This document shows positions 28,626 through 37,332 of a stretch of 52,580 nt of DNA, in pieces. The notes below the pieces were generated by a model. The model was given only the letters and a program-made list of their open reading frames with translations. It ran no database searches and had not been told where the DNA came from. The DNA lies in the NCBI GenBank assembly GCA_003133225.1, contig PKWL01000058.1, positions 1 to 52,580 of the forward strand. Reading direction: 5' to 3'. The stretch is from Janthinobacterium sp. (GTDB taxonomy: Bacteria > Pseudomonadota > Gammaproteobacteria > Burkholderiales > Burkholderiaceae_D). Both the position numbers and the translations under genes were made by a program. Within the stretch, counting starts at the first letter, position 1, and each line of letters starts with the position of its first letter.

Positions 28626-28721
28626 GGCGAGCCTGATCTGCGGCACTCATGGTTAATAGCCGTGGCTGCTTCGTTCCCGACCTGACCAGGTTAGCCATGC
28701 CACAATGCGCAGGGGCCCGCC
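28626..28721 (-). ncRNA. ffs: 4.5S signal recognition particle RNA
   Basis: The minus strand contains the conserved SRP core CTGGTCAGGTCGGGAACGAA followed by GCAGCC, the Ffh-binding hairpin. The flanks pair: GGCGGGCC at the 5' end with GGCTCGCC at the 3' end, giving a single long hairpin of about 96 bases. A perfect TATAAT lies seven bases upstream of the proposed 5' end. Placement upstream of dnaX is common in Betaproteobacteria. Confidence 0.9.
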
Positions 28722-28728
28722 AAACTCG

Positions 28729-28734
28729 ATTATA
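28729..28734 (-). promoter_or_regulatory. -10 box (TATAAT) of the 4.5S RNA gene
   Basis: A consensus TATAAT on the minus strand, seven bases before the RNA's 5' end. No good -35 hexamer is present at 17-18 bases. Confidence 0.75.
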
Positions 28735-28800
28735 ACCGAGCCGGCCGATTTTTGGGGCCCCATGAACATTTGTGCCTCGCCTCGTCCCGCACTGTCACTC

Positions 28801-30285
28801 TTACAAGCCCAATTCCTGCCAGATGCGGTCGACTTTCGCCTTCACCTGCGCCGACATGGTGATGGGCGTTCCCCATTCGCGGCTGGTCTCACCCGGCCAT
28901 TTATTGGTTGCGTCGATTCCCATCTTGCTGCCCAAACCGCTGACCGGCGAGGCGAAGTCCAGATAATCAATCGGTGTATTGTCGACCAGGATGGTGTCAC
29001 GGGTCGGATCGACCCGGGTCGTGATGGCCCAGATCACTTCGTTCCAGTCGCGGATATCGACATCCTCGTCGACGACGACGATGAACTTCGTATACATGAA
29101 CTGGCGCAGGAAGCTCCAGACCCCGAACATGATGCGCTTGGCATGGCCTGCGTACGATTTTTTGATCTGCACCACGGCCATGCGGTAACTGCATCCTTCC
29201 GGCGGCAAATAAAAATCGGTGATTTCACTGAACTGCTTTTGCAGTAGCGGCACAAAAACTTCATTTAGTGCCAGGCCCAGCACTGCCGGCTCATCGGGCG
29301 GTTTGCCAGTGTAGGTTGAGTGGTAAATCGGATCGCGCCGCATTGTAATGCGGTCGATCGTAAATACCGGAAACGAATTTTGCTCGTTGTAATAGCCGGT
29401 ATGGTCACCAAACGGGCCTTCCAGCGCATGTTCGTATCCGGACGGATGGTTCGGATCCGCATAAATATGTCCTTCCAGCACGATCTCGGCCGAGGCCGGC
29501 ACCCGCAGCTCGCTGCCGATGGCCTTGACCAGCACGGTGCGGCTGCCACGCAACAAGCCGGCAAACTGGTATTCGGACAGGCTGTCGGGTACCGGCGTCA
29601 CCGCGCCCAAAATGGTGGCTGGATCGGCGCCGAGCGCGACGGCAATCGGATACGGCCGGCCCTTGCTAGCGATCGCATGCTCGCGAAAATCGAGCGCCCC
29701 GCCCCGATGCGCTAGCCAGCGCATGATGACCTTGTTGGGTCCGAGCACTTGCTGGCGGTATATCCCCAAATTCTGCCGTTTTTTATTCGGTCCCTTGGTG
29801 ATTACCAGGCCCCAGGTGATCAAGGGCGCGACATCGCCCGGCCAGCAGGTCTGGATCGGCAGCTTGGCCAGATCAACGTCGCTACCCTCCCACACGATTT
29901 CCTGACACGGGGCGCCGCGCAGCTCTTTGGGTGACATGTCCCACACGGCCTTCACTAGCGAACCGAGCCCCAGCACGTCCTTAAATCCCTTGGGCGGCTC
30001 CGCCTCCTTCAGACGCGCCAGCAGATGGCCGATTTGGCGCAGCCCGCCGACATCGTCGGCGCCCATGCCCAGCGCCACCCGGCGCGCGCTGCCAAACAGG
30101 TTGCCCAACACCGGTATCGTGTACCCTGTCGGATGCTCGAACAGCAAGGCCGGGCCACCGGCCCGCAAAGTGCGGTCGCACACTTCCGTCATCTCTAAAT
30201 ATGGCGAAATAGACAGGGAGATGGGCTTAAGTTCGCCAATTCGTTGCAATTGAGAAATAAAATCTCGTAAATCAGTATATTTCAT
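28801..30285 (-). CDS. ubiD: UbiD-family decarboxylase
   Basis: A 494-residue UbiD of standard length, which removes the carboxyl group from 3-polyprenyl-4-hydroxybenzoate in ubiquinone synthesis using prenylated FMN. It starts [20 protein letters not shown] and carries the family segments [29 protein letters not shown] and [17 protein letters not shown]. The E-x-x-x-R-(D/E) catalytic region is in keeping with the family. It stands as a single gene with AT-rich DNA upstream. Confidence 0.95.
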   Translation of the reverse strand: MKYTDLRDFISQLQRIGELKPISLSISPYLEMTEVCDRTLRAGGPALLFEHPTGYTIPVLGNLFGSARRVALGMGADDVGGLRQIGHLLARLKEAEPPKGFKDVLGLGSLVKAVWDMSPKELRGAPCQEIVWEGSDVDLAKLPIQTCWPGDVAPLITWGLVITKGPNKKRQNLGIYRQQVLGPNKVIMRWLAHRGGALDFREHAIASKGRPYPIAVALGADPATILGAVTPVPDSLSEYQFAGLLRGSRTVLVKAIGSELRVPASAEIVLEGHIYADPNHPSGYEHALEGPFGDHTGYYNEQNSFPVFTIDRITMRRDPIYHSTYTGKPPDEPAVLGLALNEVFVPLLQKQFSEITDFYLPPEGCSYRMAVVQIKKSYAGHAKRIMFGVWSFLRQFMYTKFIVVVDEDVDIRDWNEVIWAITTRVDPTRDTILVDNTPIDYLDFASPVSGLGSKMGIDATNKWPGETSREWGTPITMSAQVKAKVDRIWQELGL

Positions 30286-30758
30286 CGGTTTTTAAATTTT
30301 TTTCACGTTGGACGGTATTACTTAACAATTCAGGACAAGTATTTGATTTTATTGGTTTTTGCAGTAATGCAAGTCTAAAAGTAAGACATAAAAGTAATGA
30401 TATTTCAAATCGTTAGTATTGACTTGATATAACCTGCCTTCTACAATTTGCTCAACATGAAGGGTACGCCGGTCTCAGGACTTGATGTAAGCGTCGCCCA
30501 TTCATTCACGGAGTCGGGGCTCCACACGACATTTTAAGGAGTGTTTTCAATAGGCGTCAGCCTTACCCCCGAAAAAAGTTGTATTGCGACTGATCCAATA
30601 CCACAGGGAACGATCAGCTCAGGCAAGCAATGACGGCGTCTACCGCGCGCACCTTCGCGGCGGCAGACGATGCTATTTCTGATGCACGGCATTGGCAATT
30701 TTCGCTACGTTTATTCGTGGCGTGAGTGTGCTTGTTACGCGACATTTCAGGGGAATCT
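30286..30758. other. AT-rich divergent promoter region
   Basis: About 470 bases between the divergent ubiD and lytic transglycosylase genes. The half next to ubiD is markedly AT-rich compared with the window. It contains one good rightward promoter (30419-30447) and no plausible gene. Confidence 0.55.
30419..30447 (+). promoter_or_regulatory. Sigma-70-type promoter TTGACT-N17-TACAAT
   Basis: TTGACT at 30419-30424 and TACAAT at 30442-30447 with an optimal 17-base spacer. It points toward the transglycosylase gene at 30759, leaving a leader of roughly 300 bases. Confidence 0.65.
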
Positions 30759-31703
30759 ATGACTAATCGTATCAATGGTGCCACACCAAGTGGTCCAACC
30801 GTGGCCAAACTGCCAGCCGCGCGGACGGCTCCCGGCGCGCGCGTTTCTTCTTCTTCGGTACGTGCTTTACTAAGTACAGCGCAACACACATTAACCGTTC
30901 TGGGCATCTCGGCCCTCGCCTTGGTCGCATTGCTGTTCGCCCGCCCAGACCTAGTCAAGCAGTTAAGCAAGAACCTGGGCACTGAAGCGCCCGTGACTGC
31001 GGCTGCGACGGCCCCTCTGACTGCAGCTGCGGCAGCACCTTTGGCTGCGGCTGCGACAGCACCCGTGACAGCGGCGGCGCCGACTGCGCCGCGCCCCCCA
31101 TTGGCGATCGCGCCGGTGAGCGTCACGGTCGCCCAGGCAGCTCCAGTCCGCCCATCGACGCAAGTGAAAGTCGTGCCCGGCTCCAGGAAAGAACAGCAAT
31201 GGGTCACATCCTGGCTGTCCAAGCGTTATCGGGTGGCCGGCGATGCGGCCAACATGCTCGTGTCCACCGCTTATTTGACGGCCCGCGACATCAAACTAGA
31301 CCCCTTGCTCATCCTGGCGGTGATGGCCATCGAATCGGGTCTAAACCCGTTTGCCGAAAGTCCGGTTGGCGCCCAGGGCCTGATGCAAGTCATGTCCAAG
31401 ATCCACCATGATAAATTTCGCGACATGGGCGGCGTGCAAGCGGCCCTCAATCCGGTCGCCAACATCCGTGTTGGCTCACTGATCTTGAAAGATTATGTCA
31501 CCCGTGGCGGCTCGATTGAAGCGGGCTTGAAGACCTATGTCGGCGCGGGCGCGTTTGAGACAGACGCTGGTTACGGCTCACGCGTCTTGGCCGAGTACCG
31601 CCGCCTTCAGCTCGTGTCGACTGGAAAAAAGGTATCGACCCGCATGCTGGCAGTGGCGGCTCAAAACAAGGCGCGTAAAAACGAAGAGATCGCCGGTCTG
31701 TAG
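30759..31703 (+). CDS. Lytic transglycosylase (SLT domain)
   Basis: A 314-residue membrane-anchored peptidoglycan lyase. One transmembrane segment (TVLGISALALVALLF, about 46-60) is followed by an Ala/Pro-rich repetitive linker (78-140) and a C-terminal SLT domain. The catalytic glutamate lies in LAVMAIESGLNPFAESPVGA, followed by QGLMQVM and the NIRVGSLILKDY motif. The ATG at 30759 has AGGGGA nearby and is preferred over an upstream GTG. It cuts glycan strands to allow wall growth or machine insertion. Confidence 0.9.
   Translation: MTNRINGATPSGPTVAKLPAARTAPGARVSSSSVRALLSTAQHTLTVLGISALALVALLFARPDLVKQLSKNLGTEAPVTAAATAPLTAAAAAPLAAAATAPVTAAAPTAPRPPLAIAPVSVTVAQAAPVRPSTQVKVVPGSRKEQQWVTSWLSKRYRVAGDAANMLVSTAYLTARDIKLDPLLILAVMAIESGLNPFAESPVGAQGLMQVMSKIHHDKFRDMGGVQAALNPVANIRVGSLILKDYVTRGGSIEAGLKTYVGAGAFETDAGYGSRVLAEYRRLQLVSTGKKVSTRMLAVAAQNKARKNEEIAGL
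30990..31085 (+). repeat. Four imperfect 24-base repeats in the transglycosylase linker
   Basis: The units encode PVTAAATA, PLTAAAAA, PLAAAATA and PVTAAAPT. The result is a flexible Ala/Pro-rich spacer between the membrane anchor and the enzyme domain; copy number may vary between strains. Confidence 0.8.
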
Positions 31704-31798
31704 CCATGCCGGTTGTCCGGGTCGTTTCGTGATCCGGTTGCGTGGAACTTGGCGTTGCCCGATTAAATGGCCGGCGCCGGGTTCCCCCTTTTTTTGCA

Positions 31799-32227
31799 AT
31801 CGGGATAGGGCCGCGCAATGCTGGCCGCTCCCACACCATGCGGCTCGGGAAGTTAGGGTCATGAGAGGCGAGGCATAGTCGATCAAAGTGCCGCGACCCG
31901 CTGCGCGGGCATTTGATGCAGTACTTTTTCCATCGACATGGCGCTGCAGCGCTCCTCCTCGTTCGGCCCTTGACCCATATTGCGGCGACGACGGCGTTTG
32001 CTAACTTCTCGCTCCCGTTTGCGCCGTCGCCCTTGCCGGCACCGAGCGAGATCTCCCCAGGTAAGAACGCAATCCTTCCCGGCGCAAACGCCAAATTGAC
32101 GCGGCCTGGTACGTGACCACAACAGCAGTTCTAGCCCGCTCGCCCAGCTTCGCCTTCCGTTCCCAGTCCAGGCTCGCAGTGTCGCTCCACACCCCCGATC
32201 GGTCACCCTTTCGCAGTGCTGCCGCAC
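31799..32227 (-). mobile_element. Probable group II intron remnant lacking its reverse transcriptase
   Basis: On the minus strand this stretch begins GTGCGGC, as group II introns begin GTGYG. It carries blocks resembling domain I of RT-bearing introns (GGGAACGGAAGGCGAAGCTG, CTGGGGAGATCT, GAGAAGTTAGC, GTCAAGGGCCGAAC). It ends GTGTGGGAGCGGCC...GGCCCTATCCCGAT, like a domain VI stem and 3' end. Domain V looks shortened and no RT frame is present; only about 430 bases remain. Recognition is by memory of such sequences, without a covariance model. It lies between the transglycosylase gene and nusB. Confidence 0.45.
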
Positions 32228-32298
32228 TTCATTCGCTATGGTCGGCTAACGAGAGAACTCGCACCTGCTGGGATCGCGCCCATTATGCTGGGCACCCT

Positions 32299-32333
32299 AA
32301 AAAAAAGCCGCTAACCCGGGAGGGCGCGGCTTT
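32299..32333 (-). terminator. Intrinsic terminator downstream of nusB
   Basis: On the minus strand AAAGCCGC pairs with GCGGCTTT across a short loop and is followed by eight T. It lies about 40 bases after the nusB stop and ends the riboflavin/nusB transcript. Confidence 0.85.
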
Positions 32334-32369
32334 CAGACTTTATATCAATGATTCCAAAATAAAATGGGC

Positions 32370-32852
32370 TCAGCCCGCATTTAAACGCCGCTTGTCGGCC
32401 GCCACTTCATCCCCGCGCAACTGGGGCGCCAGTTTGTCGAGCACGCCGTTCACGTATTTATGCCCGTCAGTCCCACCAAAGGACTTGGTCAGCTCGACCG
32501 CTTCATTGATCACGACGCGGTAGGGAATCTCCAAATTATTTTTCAGTTCAAAGGCGCCCATGAGGAGCACGCCATGCTCGATGGGCGACAATTCGGCAAT
32601 GCTGCGGTCGATCAGCGGTGTCAGGACCGCGCGCAAGGCCACCGAATCCTTGATCGTACCATATAGCAACACAGCGAAATGATCGGCATCGGCCTTGTCA
32701 AAACCGTGGGCGGCGCGGATATGATTCACAACAGTGGCGGCGTCCTCATTGTTGAGCAGCCATTGGTACAGGCCCTGCAACGCAAACTCGCGCGCGCGGT
32801 GGCGCGGCGTCCGATTCTTGCTGGGGTTGGCGTGTAAAATTTTCTCTGTCAT
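32370..32852 (-). CDS. nusB: Transcription antitermination protein NusB
   Basis: A 160-residue NusB: PRHRAREFALQGLYQWLL at the N-terminus, IDRSIAELSPIEHGVLLMGA in the middle and YRVVINEAVELTKSFGG, then HKYVNGVLDKLA at the end, all hallmark segments. It binds NusE and boxA RNA in rRNA antitermination. It follows ribH, the usual ribH-nusB pair. Confidence 0.96.
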   Translation of the reverse strand: MTEKILHANPSKNRTPRHRAREFALQGLYQWLLNNEDAATVVNHIRAAHGFDKADADHFAVLLYGTIKDSVALRAVLTPLIDRSIAELSPIEHGVLLMGAFELKNNLEIPYRVVINEAVELTKSFGGTDGHKYVNGVLDKLAPQLRGDEVAADKRRLNAG

Positions 32853-32933
32853 AATAATTCTTACCAGTTCTTAATTACATTGGTTCCACAACAGCGCCGG
32901 GCATGCTAGCGTTCATGCCGACGGCGCGCCAGA

Positions 32934-33419
32934 TCACTCTTCTTCGCCAGCTTCTTGCAACTCTTCCATCGCCAGAACGAGATTGGCCATTTCCACTGCC
33001 ACGCGTGCGGCATCGACGCCCTTCACGGCCATGCGCACGGCCGCTTGCTCGTCATTTTCCGTTGTCAACACAGCGTTGGCAATGGGGATGCCAAAATCGA
33101 GCCCTACCCGGGTGATCCCCGCGCCCGACTCGTTTGACACGAGTTCAAAGTGGTAGGTCTCGCCGCGGATCACCGCGCCTAGCGCGATGAGCGCGTCAAA
33201 TTGCTCGCTTTCGGCCATCTTCTGCAAGATCAATGGAATTTCCAGCGCGCCCGGCACGGTCACGTGCAGCACGTCTTGGTCGGCCACCCCTAGCTGCTTT
33301 AATTCCTCAAGGCAAGCGGACAACAGGCCGTGACCAACAGCGCCGTTAAAGCGCGCCTCCACAATTCCCACCCGGATGCCGTCACCAGCTAGATTTATTT
33401 CGTAAGTACCGACGCTCAT
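32934..33419 (-). CDS. ribH: 6,7-dimethyl-8-ribityllumazine synthase
   Basis: A 161-residue lumazine synthase that joins ArP and dihydroxybutanone phosphate in riboflavin synthesis. Signatures: [54 protein letters not shown] and [13 protein letters not shown]. The ATG at 33419 is chosen for its AGAGGT ribosome site; an in-frame start six codons earlier is weaker. The C-terminus has an acidic tail (EEE). It lies between ribB and nusB. Confidence 0.96.
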   Translation of the reverse strand: MSVGTYEINLAGDGIRVGIVEARFNGAVGHGLLSACLEELKQLGVADQDVLHVTVPGALEIPLILQKMAESEQFDALIALGAVIRGETYHFELVSNESGAGITRVGLDFGIPIANAVLTTENDEQAAVRMAVKGVDAARVAVEMANLVLAMEELQEAGEEE

Positions 33420-33446
33420 GGCATACCTCTTTATCAATTGGGTTAA

Positions 33447-34565
33447 TTACTCACCAGCAACGTTCGGGCAAGACCGAAAACCGACCACTTCCAGCTCAAA
33501 ACCGGTCATCGACGGCATCTTGCGCGGGCTAGCTAGCAATTGCATCTTGCCCACACCCAGCGCGCGCAGGATCTGCGCACCGATGCCATAACTGCGTAAG
33601 TCCATAATGGCGGCCCGCCCTTTTGGCCTGGCATCCGTGTCAAGGGCCGTAAACTGCGCGAACAGGTCGTTGGCCGGCTCGCCGCAATTGAGCAACACCA
33701 TCACGCCGCGGTCGGAGGCCTTGATGGCAGCCATCGAGGCGGAAATGTTCCATGAGTGGGTGGTCGCTTTGGTTTCCAGCAAGTCGAGCACGGATACGGG
33801 CTCGTGCACGCGCACCAACGCTTCTAGGCCCGGCGCCAGGTCGCCGTGCACCAGCGCCAAGTGGGCCGATCCGCTTGGTTTGTCGCGAAAGGCGATCAGA
33901 CGGAACTCGCCATACGCCGTATGCAAGGGGCGCTCGGCGACACGTTCGACCAAGGACTCGTTCTGGCTGCGATAATGGATCAAGTCGGCAATCGTGCCAA
34001 TCTTCAAGCCATGCTCTCTGGAAAACTCGAGCAGGTCGGGCAGACGCGCCATGGTGCCGTCGTCTTTGACGATCTCGCAAATGACCGAGGCTGGCGTCAG
34101 TCCCGCCATCGCCGTCAGATCGCAGCCGGCTTCGGTGTGACCGGCACGCATTAGCACACCGCCTTTTTGTGCGCGCAAAGGAAAAATGTGGCCCGGCTGC
34201 ACAATATCGCTCGTCAAGCTGTCTTTGGCTACAGCAACCCGAATCGTCTGGGCCCGGTCGGCGGCCGAAATACCGGTGGTGACACCCTCGGCCGCCTCGA
34301 TCGACACCGTGAAATTGGTGCCAAACGACGTGCCATTGCGGGTCGTCATCATCGGCAAACTGAGCTGGTCGCACCGTTCTTCGGTCAGAGTCAGGCAGAC
34401 CAGGCCACGCGCATTTTTGATCATGAAATTGATCGCTTCGGGCGTCACAAAATCGGCAGCCAGCACCAGGTCGCCTTCATTTTCGCGATCTTCCTCATCA
34501 ACGAGGATCACCATGCGGCCCGCGCGCAACTCGGCGACGATCTCTTCGGTCTTGGATATAGACAT
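33447..34565 (-). CDS. ribB: 3,4-dihydroxy-2-butanone-4-phosphate synthase with inactive GCH-II-like domain
   Basis: A 372-residue RibB. The N-terminal DHBP synthase domain is complete (ILVDEEDRENEGDLVLAADF, RAGHTEAGCDLTAMAGL). The C-terminal 170 residues follow the GTP cyclohydrolase II fold (ALVHGDL, then DLRSYGIGAQILRALGVGKM). However, the zinc cysteines and SECLTGD/RCDCG segment are replaced by HEPVSVLDLLETKATTHSW, and the EGRGIGL loop is missing. It should make dihydroxybutanone phosphate but not open GTP. This pattern is known in many Proteobacteria, so a separate ribA is expected elsewhere. Confidence 0.94.
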   Translation of the reverse strand: MSISKTEEIVAELRAGRMVILVDEEDRENEGDLVLAADFVTPEAINFMIKNARGLVCLTLTEERCDQLSLPMMTTRNGTSFGTNFTVSIEAAEGVTTGISAADRAQTIRVAVAKDSLTSDIVQPGHIFPLRAQKGGVLMRAGHTEAGCDLTAMAGLTPASVICEIVKDDGTMARLPDLLEFSREHGLKIGTIADLIHYRSQNESLVERVAERPLHTAYGEFRLIAFRDKPSGSAHLALVHGDLAPGLEALVRVHEPVSVLDLLETKATTHSWNISASMAAIKASDRGVMVLLNCGEPANDLFAQFTALDTDARPKGRAAIMDLRSYGIGAQILRALGVGKMQLLASPRKMPSMTGFELEVVGFRSCPNVAGE

Positions 34566-34649
34566 TTTGAATCCTTTGTAATAAATCGTGCTTCCCTAGG
34601 CCGCTATTTTAAAGGATTTAGCGACCTCCGGATTGCAATTAACCTTGAA

Positions 34650-34680
34650 CTGCGCTGGCGGCGGCCCGCTGCCAGCGCAG
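34650..34680. repeat. 10-bp perfect inverted repeat between ribE and ribB
   Basis: CTGCGCTGGC (34650-34659) pairs with GCCAGCGCAG (34671-34680) across an 11-base loop that is itself partly self-complementary. No T run follows on either strand. It lies in the leader of ribB; it lacks the conserved blocks of the FMN riboswitch. Confidence 0.75.
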
Positions 34681-34779
34681 CTGCCCAGCAGGTTCCCAAC
34701 GCCCGTCAGCGCCTACGGGATCTGACAAGCAAACCTAGGGCGCTTGCCCGACGCATGCAACAGTGGCAACAAATGACGA

Positions 34780-35415
34780 CTAAGCGCCCGTATTCGACAA
34801 CGCCAGCATCCGTTCGACATAGCGCGCGATCGCGTCGACTTCAAGGTTGACCTTAGAGCCGGCGCTCAGATTTTTCAAGGTCGTCATGGCGATCGTGTGT
34901 GGAATAAGGTTGATCGAAAATCGGCAACGCCGCTGTGCGCCGGCGCCCACATCCTCTACTCCGTTCACGGTCAGGGAGACGCCGTTGACGGCGATCGAAC
35001 CCTTGAACGCAAGGTATTTGGCCAGCTCGTACGGCACTTCGATGACCAGTTTCCACGATTCGCCGACCGCCTCGAACTGGAGCACCAAACCGACGCCGTC
35101 GACGTGACCGGACACCAGATGCCCACCTAGGCGCTCGGACAGGGTCAGCGCTTTTTCCAGGTTCACTTCGGCCCTCATGTCGAGTCCCACCGTACAATTT
35201 AAGCTCTCGCGCGAGACATCGACGCTAAAGCTCGTGTCCGTCTTGGCCACCACCGTCATGCAGGCGCCATTGATGGCGATCGAGTCCCCCGGCCTGACGT
35301 CAGTTAGCGCCAAACCACCGGCATCGATGTCGAGGCGCACACCGCCATCATGGCCGCCTTCGAGTCCTCGAACGGAGCTAATTTTTCCCACGGCGGCGAC
35401 AATTCCAGTAAACAT
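34780..35415 (-). CDS. ribE: Riboflavin synthase, alpha chain
   Basis: A 211-residue riboflavin synthase with two lumazine-binding repeats. Each repeat has the family pattern: GDSIAINGACMTV in the first half and GSIAVNGVSLTVNG in the second, with MFTGIVAAVGKI at the start. It converts two ribityllumazines into riboflavin. The ATG at 35415 (MFTGIV) is the family-conserved start, ten bases after the ribD stop. Alternative name ribC. Confidence 0.95.
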   Translation of the reverse strand: MFTGIVAAVGKISSVRGLEGGHDGGVRLDIDAGGLALTDVRPGDSIAINGACMTVVAKTDTSFSVDVSRESLNCTVGLDMRAEVNLEKALTLSERLGGHLVSGHVDGVGLVLQFEAVGESWKLVIEVPYELAKYLAFKGSIAVNGVSLTVNGVEDVGAGAQRRCRFSINLIPHTIAMTTLKNLSAGSKVNLEVDAIARYVERMLALSNTGA

Positions 35416-35425
35416 GCGAGCAACC

Positions 35426-36523
35426 TTAATCTGTTTTGAGTCTGGCAAGGATACGCAAATCGGCACCGATCTGCTTGACCTCGTGAAATTTCAGGACATA
35501 CTTCCGCTCGAGTTGCGTCAAGGCGGGCAACGCAAACATGCCTTGGGCATCGCCGAGCAGAGCCGGCGCTAGGTAAACTAGCAGTTCATCGACGCAGTGT
35601 TCCCGGATCAAAGATCCGTTCAACTTGGCGCCCGCTTCCACATGCAACTCGTTGATCTGGCGGCGGCCAAGTTCTAGCATCAGCTGCGCCAGGTCAACCT
35701 TGCCAGCCCCGTTCGGCAGCACGATGACCTCGGCGCCGGCCGCGCGCAAGAGCGCCTCCTTTTCCGGATTGCCGACAGCGGATACGATCCAGGTACCACC
35801 GCCGTCGAGGATGCGGGCGGCCGGACTGATTTCTAGTTTGCTATCGACGACGATGCGGCGCGGCTGGCGCGCCGTCGCCACCGCGCGCACCGTCAATTGC
35901 GGGTTGTCCGCCTTGACGGTGCCGATGCCAGTTAGGATGGCGCACGTGCGGGCGCGCCAAGCGTGGCCATCGGCACGCGCTTCCGGGCCGGTGAGCCATT
36001 GGCTCTGGCCATTGTGAAGAGCGCTCATGCCGTCCAAGCTGGCCGCGACCTTGAGCCGGACCCAGGGCCGGCCCCGCTGCATACGCGAGAAAAAACCGAT
36101 GTTCATCTCATGAGCTTGGTCAGCCAGGATCCCGTTCGTCACAGCGATGCCGGCTGCCGCCAGTTTGGCCAGACCCTGTCCTGCCGTTAGCGGATTCGGG
36201 TCGGTCAATGCGGCCACTACCCGGCCTAGGCCGGCGCAGACGAGCGCATCCGAACAGGGCGGCGTGCGCCCTTGATGATTACACGGTTCGAGCGTGACGT
36301 AGGCGGTAGCACCGCGCACATCGTTGCCGCGCGCCTTAGCATCTTTCAAGGCCTGCACCTCGGCGTGATCTTGCCCTGCCGGCTGGGTCACGCCGGCGCC
36401 GATGACGCGCCCGTCCTTGACGATCACGCAACCGACGCGCGGATTGGGCGAGGTGCTGTAGAGTCCTTTGGCGGCCCACTGCAACGCGAGCTGCATGCCA
36501 TCTAAATCGTTCAGTATGTTCAC
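35426..36523 (-). CDS. ribD: Bifunctional pyrimidine deaminase/reductase RibD
   Basis: A 365-residue RibD. The N-terminal deaminase shows the zinc motif HAEVQALKDA and the PCNHQGRTPPC pattern; the C-terminal reductase shows RPWVRLKVAASLDGMSAL. It carries out two steps after GTP ring opening in riboflavin synthesis. The start appears to be GTG at 36523 (VNILNDLDGMQLAL) without a strong ribosome site; an ATG nine codons in is an alternative. It is followed closely by ribE. Confidence 0.94.
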   Translation of the reverse strand: MNILNDLDGMQLALQWAAKGLYSTSPNPRVGCVIVKDGRVIGAGVTQPAGQDHAEVQALKDAKARGNDVRGATAYVTLEPCNHQGRTPPCSDALVCAGLGRVVAALTDPNPLTAGQGLAKLAAAGIAVTNGILADQAHEMNIGFFSRMQRGRPWVRLKVAASLDGMSALHNGQSQWLTGPEARADGHAWRARTCAILTGIGTVKADNPQLTVRAVATARQPRRIVVDSKLEISPAARILDGGGTWIVSAVGNPEKEALLRAAGAEVIVLPNGAGKVDLAQLMLELGRRQINELHVEAGAKLNGSLIREHCVDELLVYLAPALLGDAQGMFALPALTQLERKYVLKFHEVKQIGADLRILARLKTD

Positions 36524-36766
36524 GAATGTATCGAAACTTAAGCAGCCCGTCCATAAGGGATTGGCAGCGGCAGCTCATGCTAGTCCGGGCTGCCGCCGCG
36601 CTGCGCCATTATAGGCACTGGCCGCTATTATAGGCACTAATCATTGGAGCCGAGAAAAAGACCAGGCGGGTCGACGTGGCGCCCGCCGACCGGGGCCAAG
36701 GGGACTCCGATCCCACTTTGATTGACCAAGCATAGCCAGGCGAAATTGACGAGCACGATCGCAAAG

Positions 36767-37237
36767 TTAGGGCGCCCGCGGTTTGCGCTCCTGCCCGACT
36801 TCAGCGATGGCTCGCTGGAATTCAGCGAGGTCGTCGAAATTTTTATACACGGAAGCGAAGCGGATATAGGCGATCTTGTCGAGGCGCTGCAGCTCTTGCA
36901 TCACCAGTTCGCCGATGTAAGCGGAATCAATTTCACGCTTGCCGCTGGTCAACAGTTTCTCTTCAATCGACTGGACGGCGGCATCGACCAAAGCGGCCGC
37001 AACGGGGCGCTTGCGCAAGGCCAGCATCAGGCTGGCACGCAACTTAGCGGCGACGTATTCCGTCCGACTGCCATTTTTCTTGACGACGAACGGCATGACA
37101 AGTTCAATCCGTTCGTAGGTCGTGAAACGCTTATCGCACTTGCAGCAGCGCCGGCGGCGCCGGATCGCATCGCCTTCCTCGGAGACGCGGGTATCGAGGA
37201 CCTGAGTATCTGCATGCTGACAGAACGGACATTTCAT
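36767..37237 (-). CDS. nrdR: Transcriptional repressor NrdR
   Basis: A 156-residue NrdR: the zinc ribbon CPFC...C-x2-C ([32 protein letters not shown]) and an ATP-cone domain ([20 protein letters not shown]). It represses ribonucleotide reductase genes when dATP is high. The glyA-nrdR-ribD order is common in Betaproteobacteria. Confidence 0.96.
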   Translation of the reverse strand: MKCPFCQHADTQVLDTRVSEEGDAIRRRRRCCKCDKRFTTYERIELVMPFVVKKNGSRTEYVAAKLRASLMLALRKRPVAAALVDAAVQSIEEKLLTSGKREIDSAYIGELVMQELQRLDKIAYIRFASVYKNFDDLAEFQRAIAEVGQERKPRAP

Positions 37238-37332
37238 AGTGGCGGGAATACTTAGCGGACAGATTTCATCAAGAAATGACGCGGAAACGTCAGGCCCATC
37301 TGCCGTACGCCCGCCTTGTTAACGTGCATTAT

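Noticed and set aside
30614..31222. Antisense Ala-rich frame opposite the lytic transglycosylase
   Set aside because: It mirrors the repetitive GC-rich linker of the real gene; no independent evidence supports it.
34566..34779. FMN riboswitch before ribB
   Set aside because: The conserved GGGGCNGGG and paired blocks of the FMN element are not present on either strand.
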